Source: Chryseobacterium tructae
GTDB lineage: Bacteria; Bacteroidota; Bacteroidia; Flavobacteriales; Weeksellaceae
DNA: 64,000 nucleotides
NCBI RefSeq assembly: GCF_030409875.1
Contig: NZ_JAUFQR010000001.1
Span: forward strand, 1,984,001-2,048,000
Direction: 5' to 3'
Each line of letters opens with the position of its first letter. Position 1 is the first letter of the stretch. A program made the translations under genes and the position numbers. The notes under the pieces were generated by a model. It was not told the DNA's origin. It worked only from the letters and a program-made list of their open reading frames with translations, and did not search any database. Below, one piece after another: positions 37,961 to 47,383 of this stretch.

Positions 37961-38005
37961 GCAGAATTCAAAAAAAATTAAAACTTAACTCATAAAAAAA
38001 CAATC

Positions 38006-38455
38006 ATGGCATCAGTAAACGTTTATTTAACATTTAATGGAAACTGCAGAGACGCATTCGATTTCTATAAGTCGGTTTTCGGAGGAGAATATCCTTACAT
38101 CGGAACTTTTGGAGAAATGCCTCCAATGGAAGGGAAAGAACTTCCTGAAGAAGATAAGAATAAGATCATGCATGTTACCCTTCCTATTTCTAAGGAAACA
38201 ATGTTAATGGGAAGTGACACAGGCGGAGAATGGGCTTCCAACTTCAAAGAAGGAAACAATTATTCTATTTCCATTAATGCAGAATCTAAAGAAGAAGCAG
38301 AGAAATTATTCAATGGTCTTTCTGCGGGCGGACAGGTTACTATGCCATTGGCAGATACATTCTGGGGCGCTTATTTTGGAATGTTTACCGATAAATTCGG
38401 CATCAATTGGATGGTTAATTATGACGACCCTGCCAAAATGCAGCAACATCCATAA
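38006..38455 (+). CDS. PhnB-like VOC family protein
   Basis: The 149-residue protein of the PhnB/3-demethylubiquinone-like VOC subgroup has the signature ASVNVYLTFNGNCRDAFDFY (N-terminal), KIMHVTLPI, SINAESKEEAEKLFNGLSAGG and MPLADTFWGAYFGMFTDKFG. It is probably a cytoplasmic small-molecule-binding or detoxification protein. Substrate unknown. It ends before a terminator at 38492. Confidence 0.88.
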   Translation: MASVNVYLTFNGNCRDAFDFYKSVFGGEYPYIGTFGEMPPMEGKELPEEDKNKIMHVTLPISKETMLMGSDTGGEWASNFKEGNNYSISINAESKEEAEKLFNGLSAGGQVTMPLADTFWGAYFGMFTDKFGINWMVNYDDPAKMQQHP

Positions 38456-38491
38456 GATTACTATTTTGTATCTGAACTATAGTTATAAGTT

Positions 38492-38517
38492 ACCGGCAGT
38501 TATCCTGTCGGTTTTTT
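38492..38517 (+). terminator. Intrinsic terminator after the PhnB-like gene
   Basis: An imperfect stem ACCGGCAG/CTGTCGGT with a 4-base loop is followed by six T. Confidence 0.7.
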
Positions 38518-38592
38518 ATTTGATATTATATTTGCATCCTGAAAATTTTTAAATTTGAATAAAGACAATAATGAGTAATCAAAAAAAATAGA

Positions 38593-38988
38593 ATGATGAA
38601 ATTTACCATTGAAGATATTAAAACTGAACATCAAAAAGTAAAAAGCGGAGCTGATTTCCCCCAATATATAAAAGCTATTAAAAATCTTGGTGTTTCTCAT
38701 TATACAACTTATGTTGATGATGGAAACACAGCATATTTTGATAATGACAATGAATCTGCTCAAACAGGTCGGAAGTATGATAAGCTTGCCATCGCTGAAA
38801 ATGTTAACCTTGACGGTTTTAAGACAAGATTGAAGCTTCATCAGCAGGGAGGTACAGATTATATGACATTTTGTAAAGACTGTGCAGAGAACGGAATCGA
38901 AGGTTGGGTAATGGATCTGAATGCAATGACCTGCAGCTACTTTGATAAAGATCGGAAAAATATCTTGGTAGAGCAGATTCCGGGTTAA
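38593..38988 (+). CDS. DUF1398 family protein
   Basis: The 131-residue soluble protein matches DUF1398. Its features are FTIEDIKTEHQKVKSGADFP, a GVSHYTTYVDDG strand, and a C-terminal GIEGWVMDLNAMTCSYFD. Function is unknown; the family is typical of Enterobacteria and Bacteroidetes. A TATATTTG box at 38527 lies upstream. The ATG at 38596 is an equally possible start. Confidence 0.82.
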   Translation: MMKFTIEDIKTEHQKVKSGADFPQYIKAIKNLGVSHYTTYVDDGNTAYFDNDNESAQTGRKYDKLAIAENVNLDGFKTRLKLHQQGGTDYMTFCKDCAENGIEGWVMDLNAMTCSYFDKDRKNILVEQIPG

Positions 38989-39067
38989 AATAATTAGAAT
39001 TAGAATAGTGGATCAGATTTAAAGGACTTGCTATAAAACCTTGATCGAGTCAACGATAAAAATATCG

Positions 39068-39099
39068 TTTGTTATTATTGATTAAAATTATTAATTTTG
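39068..39099 (+). promoter_or_regulatory. Predicted promoter of the DUF2490 gene
   Basis: TTTG at 39068 and TAATTTTG at 39092 are spaced by 20 bases, matching the Bacteroidetes consensus, about 30 bases before the ATG. Confidence 0.55.
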
Positions 39100-39130
39100 T
39101 TAAAACGATAGATAATAGTAATTGATAAAC

Positions 39131-39808
39131 ATGAGAAAGGTTTTTAGAAAGTTGGCATTCACCGTATTGAGTTTGGGATCCGTTTTGACAATGGCACAAA
39201 AAAGTGATTTAGGAGCCTGGTATATGTATTTTGGAAATAATAAAATCAGCAAAAAACTGAACTTGCATAATGAAGTACAGTACCGAAATTTTGATGCTAT
39301 TGGAGATTTAGAACAGCTTCTGATCCGTACAGGAATCGGGTATGATCTGACAGAAAACAATAATAATGTTTTGTTGGGATACGGATTTATTCTGAGCCAG
39401 CCTTATGTGAAAGGAGAAAAAAAAGAAAATATAGAACACCGAATCTTCCAGCAATATATTACCAAACAGAAGTTCGGACGTTTTAACCTTCAGCATCGCT
39501 ATCGTTTGGAAGAGCGTTTTCTCGAAGACGATTTTAGAATGAGATTCCGTTATATGTTAGGATTTAATATTCCGATCACTCAAAAAGAAATGTTGCCGAA
39601 AACACTATACGCATCGGTGTATAATGAGATTTTCTTGCATTTCAACAGCCCTGTTTTTGACAGAAACAGAGTCTATGGAGCCCTGGGATATGTGATTAAT
39701 AAAAACATGCGGATTGAAGCCGGATATATGAATCAGATTCAGGAAAACAGAAACAGAGGGCAGATTCAGATTGGTTTTTATAATAATATACCATTTACCA
39801 AAAACTGA
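39131..39808 (+). CDS. DUF2490 family outer-membrane protein
   Basis: The 225-residue exported protein has a signal peptide ending at TMAQ and alternating aromatic beta-strands (GAWYMYFGNNKISKKLNLHN, FNLQHRYRLEERF, MRFRYMLGFNIPI). This is the beta-barrel-like DUF2490 pattern. The ATG at 39131 before the signal peptide is preferred over 39122. Bestrophin follows 80 bases downstream. Confidence 0.82.
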   Translation: MRKVFRKLAFTVLSLGSVLTMAQKSDLGAWYMYFGNNKISKKLNLHNEVQYRNFDAIGDLEQLLIRTGIGYDLTENNNNVLLGYGFILSQPYVKGEKKENIEHRIFQQYITKQKFGRFNLQHRYRLEERFLEDDFRMRFRYMLGFNIPITQKEMLPKTLYASVYNEIFLHFNSPVFDRNRVYGALGYVINKNMRIEAGYMNQIQENRNRGQIQIGFYNNIPFTKN

Positions 39809-39888
39809 TTTTGACCGTTTCTGAATGCGTTGATGAAAACTATTATCGAAAGAGATTAATTGAAATTTAACACAAAAAAATAACACAT

Positions 39889-40893
39889 ATGCATTCAGGA
39901 AAAAGATTTAGCGCACGGGAATTTATCAACTGGACAAGGCGTAGTATTTATGCCTTAATCGTATTAGCTTCCATTCCTACCATTCTGTATTTTTTAGGAT
40001 GGAAATTCCTCTCTGTGCCCTGGCAGCCCATTGCTATTATGGGAACCGCCGTTGCATTTATTGTAGGGTTTAAAAACAATGCCAGTTACAGCAGACTTTG
40101 GGAAGCAAGACAGATCTATGGTGCCATTATTAACGACAGCCGGAGTTTTGGATATATTCTCAGAGATTCCCTTATAGGGAAAGATTCGGGTAGAGTAAAA
40201 GAAATGTTCCTTCGTCATTATGCATGGCTTACTGCACTTAGGTTTCAGCTTAGAGAACCGAGGGTTTGGGAAAATGCAGGGACAGCGCAGTTTGATGAGT
40301 ATGCTAAAAAATATGATATTCCGGAGAGGCTTTCTAAGCTGGATGATGAATTGAAAAAATATCTTTCAGATACGGAACTTCAATATATTCTAGGTAAAAA
40401 GAACAGAGCAACACAATTGATGGCCAGCCAAAGTAGAGAGTTGTCTGAAGCTTATGAAAAAGGAGAAATCAATGATTTTCAATGGACGCAGATTAATCAA
40501 CAGCTTGTAAAATTTACCGATAGTCAGGGAAAAGCAGAAAGAATTAAAAACTTTCCTTATCCAAGGAATTTTTCCTCTATTACTACTTATCTTTTGTTGC
40601 TTTTCATTGTATTTGTTCCTTTTGGATTGTTGAAAGAATTTGATAAACTGGGTGAAGGTTCCATGGTAGAAGGATGGACAATCTGGTTCAATATTCCTTT
40701 CTCACTATTGGTAACATGGTGTTTCCATACATTAGACAGCGTAGGAGAGGCATCGGTAAACCCATTTGAGGGAAGTGCCAACGATGTTCCTATTACCCAG
40801 ATCAGCCGTACTATTGAAATTGATATGAGAGATATGTTGGATGAAACCGATCTTCCGCCAGCCATTACTCCGAAAAACAATATTGTACTTTAA
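39889..40893 (+). CDS. Bestrophin family (UPF0187) membrane protein
   Basis: The 334-residue protein carries the bestrophin/UPF0187 pattern. The N-terminal membrane helices hold IMGTAVAFIVGFKNNASYSRLWEAR. A long cytoplasmic helical region follows, with a second membrane pair around residue 225-275. A C-terminal VGEASVNPFEGSANDVPITQ matches the conserved acidic Ca-clasp region of bestrophins. Bacterial homologues form pentameric ion channels. It may share a transcript with the antiporter downstream. Confidence 0.9.
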   Translation: MHSGKRFSAREFINWTRRSIYALIVLASIPTILYFLGWKFLSVPWQPIAIMGTAVAFIVGFKNNASYSRLWEARQIYGAIINDSRSFGYILRDSLIGKDSGRVKEMFLRHYAWLTALRFQLREPRVWENAGTAQFDEYAKKYDIPERLSKLDDELKKYLSDTELQYILGKKNRATQLMASQSRELSEAYEKGEINDFQWTQINQQLVKFTDSQGKAERIKNFPYPRNFSSITTYLLLLFIVFVPFGLLKEFDKLGEGSMVEGWTIWFNIPFSLLVTWCFHTLDSVGEASVNPFEGSANDVPITQISRTIEIDMRDMLDETDLPPAITPKNNIVL

Positions 40894-40991
40894 TTTAAAA
40901 AGATTAAAAATCTGCTTGAGATAACACAATCCAGGTTCAGATAATTAATTAATCTTAACAAAAAAATAATACTTAAAAAAACTAAATCAAA

Positions 40992-42604
40992 ATGATTCAC
41001 AGTTATGTTATAATATCCATTGTAGTCTTATTGTCTGTAATGATATTGGTAATGATTGGGCAGAAACTGAAAGTAGCTTATCCTATTTTTCTTGTCATTG
41101 CAGGATTACTGATAAGCTTTGTTCCGGGAATGCCCCGTGTAGAGATAGAACCTGATCTTGTATTTTTGATTTTTCTTCCTCCTATTTTATTTGAAGCCGC
41201 CTGGTTTACGTCATGGCAGGATTTTCATAAATGGAGAAAGCAGATCTTTTCTATGGCGTTCGGATTGGTGTTTTTAACATCAATAGTTGTTGCTTATCTT
41301 TCCTCTTCTATTATTCCGGGACTTACCCTAGCGATGGGATTCTTATTAGGTGGAGTAAATTCTCCACCGGATGCTGTAGCAGCGACTTCGGTACTGAAAC
41401 ATATGAAAATTCCTAAAAAGATCACCAATATTCTGGAAGGAGAAAGTCTGATTAATGATGCATCCAGTTTAATTGTATTCAAATTTGCTCTTGCAGCAGT
41501 TATTTCAGGACAGTTTATCTGGAGAGATGCTATTCAGGATTTCTTTACCATGGCCATTGGCGGAATTGCCGTAGGAGTAGCTGTTGGTTTTCTGTTTGGT
41601 GCGTTGTTGAGAATTATTCCTACCAACTCCAATATAGATACCGTGATTACACTGATTGTTCCTTATATCATGTATGTAGGAGCAGAACATTTCCACTTTC
41701 CGGAGTATTGGCAGTTGTTGCAGGCGGATTATTAATGTCTTATAACTCTCATTGCTATCTCAGCCATACCTCCAGGATACAGTCCGGGAATGTCTGGAGT
41801 GTTTTAATATTTCTGATGAACACCATTATTTTTATCCTTATCGGTCTTGAATTACCAATCGTGGTGGAAGGATTGACGGATTATACCGTTTCAGAAGGGA
41901 TTTTTTATAGTGTGGTGATCGGTGGAGCAATTATCGGAACAAGAATAATATATAGTTATGCACTGATGTATTTTCCAAGAATTTGCTCTAAAGAATTGAG
42001 ATTAAAATCTCCGAAACCGGATTGGCGTGAGCCCTTTATTATCAGCTTTGCTGCGATGAGGGGAGTGGTTTCATTGGCCGCAGCATTGTCAATCCCTGCA
42101 TTTTTGCCCAATGGAGATGCATTTCCGCACCGAAATATCATCTTATTTGTGACCTTCGTTATTATCCTAATTACGCTAGTTGGGCAAGGGTTGCTGCTTT
42201 CTCCAATCCTGAAAATATTAAATATACAGGATGCAGGCAGTGAATTACCGGAAGAAAAACAAGAAGTAATCCTGATGCGCAAGCTTAAAGAAACAGCTTT
42301 ACATAAGTTGGATAATGATTTTTCTGAATTGGCAGTCTCTAACAGTCTTGTACGTCACCAAAAACATAAACTGGAAAATGAAATGATGTTGATGGCAGAT
42401 AAAGCCCAGTGTATGGCTTCTACCGGAGATTATGTAACAGCCATTAATGAAAATAAAGATGTCCTTCGTCAGATTATTCAGGCCCAGAGAAACGAATTGC
42501 ATAGAATGAAAAGAGAAAAAATATTTGATGATCATGTGATGAGAACCATAGAAATGCAGTTGGATTTTGATGAAGCAAAGATCACTGGATTTTCTCACGG
42601 GTAA
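40992..42604 (+). CDS. CPA1-type Na+/H+ antiporter (frameshifted)
   Basis: Adding one T to the TTT at 41697-41699 joins two fragments into a 537-residue protein reading HFSGVLAVVAGGLLMSYNSH across the join. The N-terminal 380 residues hold about twelve membrane helices with the CPA1 signature LGGVNSPPDAVAATSVLKH and GESLINDASSLIVFK, where the Asp residues carry Na+ and H+. A cytoplasmic helical tail follows. It exchanges Na+ or K+ for protons to regulate pH and salt. Confidence 0.9.
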
Positions 42605-42639
42605 TATGAAATACTTACGATAAAGTAAGAATAAAACGG

Positions 42640-42802
42640 CAAAAGTCACAAAAGGATTTAAGCTAAGTCTAAAATTAAGGTTAACTTGCATAAGCTCTTA
42701 AGTTTTGAAAATCTCCAGATTTTCAAAACTTAAGAGCTCTTTTAATAATAAGAATATTGACTTTAAAATAACTTAAGTGTCAAGATTCTTTTGTGACTTT
42801 TG
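42640..42802. repeat. Nested inverted repeat, MITE-like
   Basis: A perfect palindrome with 22-base arms and a 2-base spacer occupies 42693-42738 (arms start AGCTCTTAAG and end CTTAAGAGCT). It is enclosed by outer 15-base inverted repeats at 42640-42654 (CAAAAGTCACAAAAG) and 42788-42802 (its exact reverse complement). The element ends 32 bases before the SRPBCC start codon. It may terminate antiporter transcription, but the outer repeats suggest a small mobile or interspersed repeat. Confidence 0.7.
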
Positions 42803-42834
42803 TGGTTAAAAATAGCTTGTTAAACTTTAAAAAT

Positions 42835-43260
42835 ATGGATACACCAATCATTGTTCAGTACAAAATAAATGCTCCTATCGAAAGGATCTGGAAAGCATTA
42901 ACCGATAAGAATGAAATGAAATCCTGGTATTTTGATATTCAGGATTTTGAACCGGAAGTAGGAAAAATCTTTAATTTCTACGAACCCGGAGGAGAAAAAA
43001 AATACCATCATCAGGGAGAAGTTCTGGAAATTATTCCCAATCAAAAACTAAAACATACCTGGACTTATCCCGATTTCTCAGATCAGAAAACAATGGTAAC
43101 ATGGGAATTACAATCTGATAATGATGGAACTCTGGTGACGCTAACTCATGAAGGTATTGAAAACTTTAAAGACTTAGGAGATGGTTTTTCTAGGAAAAAC
43201 TTTACAGGAGGTTGGAATGCTATTTTAGGAACAAGTTTAAAGGAATACTTAGAAAAATAA
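42835..43260 (+). CDS. SRPBCC / AHSA1-domain protein
   Basis: The 141-residue protein has the START-like fold of the activator-of-Hsp90 homology type: YKINAPIERIWKALTDKNEM, then WELQSDNDGTLVTLTHEGIE and a final FTGGWNAILGTSLKEYL. Members bind small hydrophobic ligands, and no partner is evident. The ATG at 42835 is chosen because the earlier in-frame start at 42793 lies inside the inverted repeat. The next gene starts three bases after its stop. Confidence 0.88.
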   Translation: MDTPIIVQYKINAPIERIWKALTDKNEMKSWYFDIQDFEPEVGKIFNFYEPGGEKKYHHQGEVLEIIPNQKLKHTWTYPDFSDQKTMVTWELQSDNDGTLVTLTHEGIENFKDLGDGFSRKNFTGGWNAILGTSLKEYLEK

Positions 43261-43263
43261 AGT

Positions 43264-43764
43264 ATGATAGAATTGCAATTGTTCAATATTAATGATGCTC
43301 CGGCATTGATTTCAAATATTAAGGATAAAAAAGCACTTCTCCAATTTGCAGGGCCAATGTACCATTTTCCTTTAACTGAAGATCAACTTGAAGCAGATGT
43401 ATCCGATGAAAAGAGAACCTTGTTCAAAATTGTTGAAGCAGAAAATCAAAATACAATTGGACATGCCCAGATATTTTTAAAGGATACAACTTTTCTGTTA
43501 GGCAGAATATTAATCTGGGACGAAAACAATAGGGGAAAAGGATATGGAAAAAAAGTAATGCAGGAACTCCTGAAATATGGATTCAGGAACTTCAACAGGG
43601 AGATTGCGGAACTGAATGTTTACGATTGGAATACCAGCGCTATTGAATGTTATAAAAAGGTAGGCTTTACTATTGATCAGGATATCAGAAATGAAGCGAA
43701 GATTGATGATGAAACCTGGGTTTCACTCAATATGAAAATTCACAAGGATACTTTTAAACTATAG
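43264..43764 (+). CDS. GNAT family N-acetyltransferase
   Basis: The 166-residue acetyl-CoA-dependent transferase has the pyrophosphate-binding signature NRGKGYGKKVMQELLKYGF (R/Q-x-x-G-x-G/A) and the fourth-motif LNVYDWNTSAIECYKKVGF. Acceptor unknown. It lies in a three-gene unit with the SRPBCC and VOC genes. Confidence 0.9.
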   Translation: MIELQLFNINDAPALISNIKDKKALLQFAGPMYHFPLTEDQLEADVSDEKRTLFKIVEAENQNTIGHAQIFLKDTTFLLGRILIWDENNRGKGYGKKVMQELLKYGFRNFNREIAELNVYDWNTSAIECYKKVGFTIDQDIRNEAKIDDETWVSLNMKIHKDTFKL

Positions 43765-43768
43765 AATT

Positions 43769-44152
43769 ATGAGCAGATTTACCGGACTTCGTCCCATGAT
43801 TTGGACTGAAAACCTAGATGAAACCATAGGGTTTTATATACATATTCTTGGTTTTGAGTTGTTGGGAAGAAATGATGAATGGCATTGGGCTTCTCTTCGA
43901 AAAAATGAAGTGTATATTATGCTTTCCTTACCTAATAAAGAAGAAAGTCCTGCAACCATCGGCTTTACCGGATCATTTTATTTTAATGTAGATAAAGTGG
44001 ACGAATTATGGGAAGATCTTAAAACAAAGGCTAAAATTTGTTATGAAATTGAAACTTTTGAATGGGAAATGAGGGAATTCGCAGTATATGATAATAATGG
44101 ATATATACTACAATTTGGTGAACCTGTGGATAATATTGGCAATACGGAATAA
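43769..44152 (+). CDS. VOC (bleomycin-resistance-like) family protein
   Basis: The 127-residue VOC protein has LRPMIWTENLDETIGFYI (first half) and FEWEMREFAVYDNNGYILQF (second half). It lies four bases after the acetyltransferase, so the three small proteins are co-transcribed. Substrate unknown. Confidence 0.87.
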   Translation: MSRFTGLRPMIWTENLDETIGFYIHILGFELLGRNDEWHWASLRKNEVYIMLSLPNKEESPATIGFTGSFYFNVDKVDELWEDLKTKAKICYEIETFEWEMREFAVYDNNGYILQFGEPVDNIGNTE

Positions 44153-44167
44153 AATTTGCTATTTTTG
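44136..44167 (+). promoter_or_regulatory. Predicted promoter of the first glutaminyl cyclotransferase gene
   Basis: TTG at 44136 and TATTTTTG at 44160 with a 21-base spacer fit the Bacteroidetes consensus. The pair lies at the 3' end of the VOC gene, 20 bases before the ATG at 44188. Confidence 0.5.
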
Positions 44168-44187
44168 GGGAAATATTTAGAAAGTCA

Positions 44188-45210
44188 ATGAAAAAAAATA
44201 TAATAGCGGGTTTCGCAGCAATTTTACTTCTGGCATCTTGTAATAAAGATAAGGAGATTCTTAATACATTAAATACTTATAATAATTCAATGGAAGCAAA
44301 AGGATATCATTTTGGTGATAAACTTCAGCTTCCGAAAGAGGTTACGGAAAATGCAGAAAGTGTAAGCATCAGCTTTGGAGATAAAGAAACTACAGATCTT
44401 ACTATTGATCCGAAATTTTTTACCTTAGGAGATAATGCGGTTACTTTTAATATCAAAACAAAAGGCGGTGAAACGTTGAATCAGGATGCAACTATCAATG
44501 TATTTGCAAAAAGTCCTGAAAAAAATATCGCTTACCAGATTGTAGCAGAATACCCTCACGATCCTAAAAACTTTGTGCAGGGATTCCAGGTGGAAGGAAA
44601 CACAATCTATGAAAGTGATGGGCAAAACGGATCTTCACAGATCTTAAAATATACATTAGGGACAACTACTCCGCTTGCTTCTACGAAGCAGGCTCCTGAA
44701 GATTTTTCAGAAGGAAGCACTATTGTAGGGGATAAAGTATACCAATTGACATGGCAGAGTAAAAAAGGATATATCTATGATAAAAACTCTCTGAAATTGC
44801 TTTCAGAATTCGCTTATCCAAATGTATTGGGTGAAGGTTGGGGATTAACGTATGACGGGAAAAACCTGATCGCATCAGACGGAAGTAAGCTTTTATATTT
44901 CCTTGATCCTAATGATCCTTCAAAGCTCATTAAGTACATCGCAGTAGCAGGAAGCTCGCAGGCTTATGATCAGTTGAACGAGCTGGAATATCACAATGGA
45001 TTTGTGTATGCAAATGTATGGCAGAAACCCATCATCCTAAAAATTAACCCAGCAACGGGAGAAGTTGTAGGTACATTTGATTTTACAGAAATTGCAAAAC
45101 AAAATACCAAAGGAACAGATGATGTTCTGAACGGAATTGCTTTCAAAGGAGAAAATATGTTGGTGACAGGAAAGAACTGGCCGAAAATTTATGAAGTTCA
45201 ATTGAAATAA
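44188..45210 (+). CDS. Glutaminyl-peptide cyclotransferase lipoprotein, copy 1
   Basis: The 340-residue lipoprotein has a lipobox AILLLASC and a five-bladed beta-propeller of the plant/bacterial (type I) glutaminyl cyclotransferase kind. Motifs are YPHDPKNFVQGFQVEG, GWGLTYDGKNLIASDGS, LNELEYHNGFVYANVWQKP and LNGIAFKGENMLVTGKNWP. The family cyclises N-terminal Gln to pyroglutamate, protecting exported proteins, and the lipobox places it in the periplasm. A close copy follows at 45300. Confidence 0.9.
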   Translation: MKKNIIAGFAAILLLASCNKDKEILNTLNTYNNSMEAKGYHFGDKLQLPKEVTENAESVSISFGDKETTDLTIDPKFFTLGDNAVTFNIKTKGGETLNQDATINVFAKSPEKNIAYQIVAEYPHDPKNFVQGFQVEGNTIYESDGQNGSSQILKYTLGTTTPLASTKQAPEDFSEGSTIVGDKVYQLTWQSKKGYIYDKNSLKLLSEFAYPNVLGEGWGLTYDGKNLIASDGSKLLYFLDPNDPSKLIKYIAVAGSSQAYDQLNELEYHNGFVYANVWQKPIILKINPATGEVVGTFDFTEIAKQNTKGTDDVLNGIAFKGENMLVTGKNWPKIYEVQLK

Positions 45211-45234
45211 TTATTCACAATAGTTCATTTTATA

Positions 45235-45264
45235 AAAATAGCGTTCCTTAGGTAGCGCTATTTT
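45235..45264 (+). terminator. Terminator between the two cyclotransferase genes
   Basis: The stem AAAATAGCG/CGCTATTTT has a loop of about 12 bases. The second copy therefore probably has its own promoter. Confidence 0.7.
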
Positions 45265-45299
45265 CATTATTAGGAATTATAACATAGACCTTTAAAATT

Positions 45300-46337
45300 A
45301 TGAAAAACTCCATTAAGCTCTATCTTATAAATGGTTTTGCTGCAATACTTTTGTTGACATCCTGTAATAAAAATAAAAAAATGATGGATTCTCTTGCGGA
45401 TTATAATAATGCAATGGAAACCACAGGATATCATTTTGGTGATAAGCTCAAGCTTCCAAAAGAAGTTATTGAAAATGCAGAAAGTATTACCATTAGTTTT
45501 ATGCAGGGAGAAAGTTCAAGTTTAGCAATAGATCCTAAATTTTTTAGTTTGGGAGATAATAAAGTTGTGTTTGTCATTAAAGCTAAAAATGGAGAAACTT
45601 TTAATCAGGATGCTACAATCAATGTGTTTACAAAAGGTAAAGAGAAAAATGGGGTCTATCAGATTGTAGCAGACTATCCTCATAATCCTGATAACTTTAT
45701 AGAAGGTTTTCTGCTGGAGGGAAATACTGTTTATGAAAGTGATGGCTTAGAGAAAGAATCCCAACTGATAAAATATACTTTAGGTTCAATAGTTCCTACT
45801 ATGGTAAGAAAACAGGCTGCTGATGTCTTTTCAGAGGGCTGTACAATAGTTGGAGACAAGGTCTATCAACTTACTTATCGTAATAAAATTGGTTTTGTCT
45901 ACGACAAGAATACATTAGAAAAACTTTCAGAATTTCCCTTGCCTAATGTAATTGGAGAAGGCTGGGGATTAACTTATGATGGAAAAAATCTTGTGGCTAC
46001 AGATGGTTCAAAATATCTTTATTTTCTTGATGTAAACGAGCCTTCTAAAGTTGTAAAAACAGTTGGTGTAGCGGGGAATACAGAAATATATGAACATCTT
46101 AATGAACTTGAATATCATAAAGGTTTTATTTATGCAAACATTTGGCATAAACCTGTCATTATAAAAATTAATCCTATGACTGGAGAAGTGGTAGAGAAAT
46201 ACGACTTCACAAAGTTGACAGATGAAAATAATCAAGGTGACAGTGAACATGTTCTGAACGGAATTGCTTTTAAAGGTGATAATATGTTGGTGACAGGAAA
46301 AAATTGGGCAAAGATTTATGAAGTTGCCATTAAATAA
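45300..46337 (+). CDS. Glutaminyl-peptide cyclotransferase lipoprotein, copy 2
   Basis: The 345-residue tandem paralogue of the preceding gene has the same lipobox (ILLLTSC) and the same order of motifs, including YPHNPDNFIEGF, GWGLTYDGKNLVATDGS, LNELEYHKGFIYANIWHKP and LNGIAFKGDNMLVTGKNWA. The two match over nearly their whole length. Divergence is spread throughout, so this is an old duplication rather than a recent one. Confidence 0.88.
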   Translation: MKNSIKLYLINGFAAILLLTSCNKNKKMMDSLADYNNAMETTGYHFGDKLKLPKEVIENAESITISFMQGESSSLAIDPKFFSLGDNKVVFVIKAKNGETFNQDATINVFTKGKEKNGVYQIVADYPHNPDNFIEGFLLEGNTVYESDGLEKESQLIKYTLGSIVPTMVRKQAADVFSEGCTIVGDKVYQLTYRNKIGFVYDKNTLEKLSEFPLPNVIGEGWGLTYDGKNLVATDGSKYLYFLDVNEPSKVVKTVGVAGNTEIYEHLNELEYHKGFIYANIWHKPVIIKINPMTGEVVEKYDFTKLTDENNQGDSEHVLNGIAFKGDNMLVTGKNWAKIYEVAIK

Positions 46338-46350
46338 TTAAAAGTGTAAA

Positions 46351-47358
46351 TTGCTGACATTCTATTTAAAGAAAATATTTTTATATAAAACATTGAGATT
46401 AATTTACCTGATATCCCTTTTCATTTTCTGTACCTCTGCGGCGCAGAACGTTCTTCCTTTAGATACCTTGAAGCTGAAAGAAGCTAAAGATATGCTCGCC
46501 GATGACTACGGAAATCTGTATATCTATAAAAATAAAGACTTTAGTTTTACCAAATATGACTCTTTAGGGAAACAGATCGGGAAAATGATGCTTACAGTTC
46601 CTTATAAAGTACAAACGGTACAAAATCCTTTAAATGTCCCTTTATTCTCAGAAAATGCCCAGGAAATGAAATTTGTAGACCAAAATATGAATGAAATCCA
46701 GCGCATAGATTTTAAGCAGAAGTTTGGCTTTATCAGAATGGCCTATGCTGAAGATTTACAACAGCTATGGTTACTGGACGATAGTACAAAACGTCTTATA
46801 CAATATAACTTCAGAAATGATACTACCATCAACTCATTTCCTTTTGACATCAGTTTTGAAGATCTGATGGATCTGTTGGTGTATGAAACGAAAGTGTATA
46901 TTCTTACGAAAAAGCATATCAGAATCTATAATCTGAAATTTGAAAAACTCTTTGAAGCACCGGTGGATAACGGAAAACGCTTCAGAAGAGAGAATGATAA
47001 TATTTTGGTGGTGGGCAATAATTCAATTGTAAAATATGTTCCGGAGAAAGGGATGAGTGTTGTTTTTGAAGATCCTGATGCACAAATTGTGGATAAAAAC
47101 ATCCTTTCTTATTTTGAAATCAAGGGGAACAAGCTTTATCTTTACAGCCTTGAAAAAGTAAAAAAAGCCAGACAGCAAAAACAACAGGAAGCTGAACTTC
47201 AGTCCATAGAACAATCTGCAGGGAAACCTGTAGAAAATTCTGAAGAAAAGCCCAATGGAGGAGGAATAGAAAAGAAAGTTTCTGAGAATACATTGGAAAA
47301 CTTGGTTGAAGAAACGTCCGAAGTTCAGGCAGCAGGCTTAGAAAAGCTTATCAATTAA
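46351..47358 (+). CDS. Exported propeller-like protein, unrecognised
   Basis: The 335-residue protein has a hydrophobic leader (LRLIYLISLFIFCTSAAQN) and six-bladed-propeller-like repeats such as ADDYGNLYIYKNKDFSFTKYD. A Lys/Gln/Glu-rich C-terminal tail (ARQQKQQEAELQ) follows. No ATG is available upstream of the leader, so a TTG at 46351 is the best start. It lies directly upstream of the nucleoside kinase gene. No family name is assigned. Confidence 0.65.
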   Translation: MLTFYLKKIFLYKTLRLIYLISLFIFCTSAAQNVLPLDTLKLKEAKDMLADDYGNLYIYKNKDFSFTKYDSLGKQIGKMMLTVPYKVQTVQNPLNVPLFSENAQEMKFVDQNMNEIQRIDFKQKFGFIRMAYAEDLQQLWLLDDSTKRLIQYNFRNDTTINSFPFDISFEDLMDLLVYETKVYILTKKHIRIYNLKFEKLFEAPVDNGKRFRRENDNILVVGNNSIVKYVPEKGMSVVFEDPDAQIVDKNILSYFEIKGNKLYLYSLEKVKKARQQKQQEAELQSIEQSAGKPVENSEEKPNGGGIEKKVSENTLENLVEETSEVQAAGLEKLIN

Positions 47359-47383
47359 TCAGTAAATACAAGGAAAAAGAATT

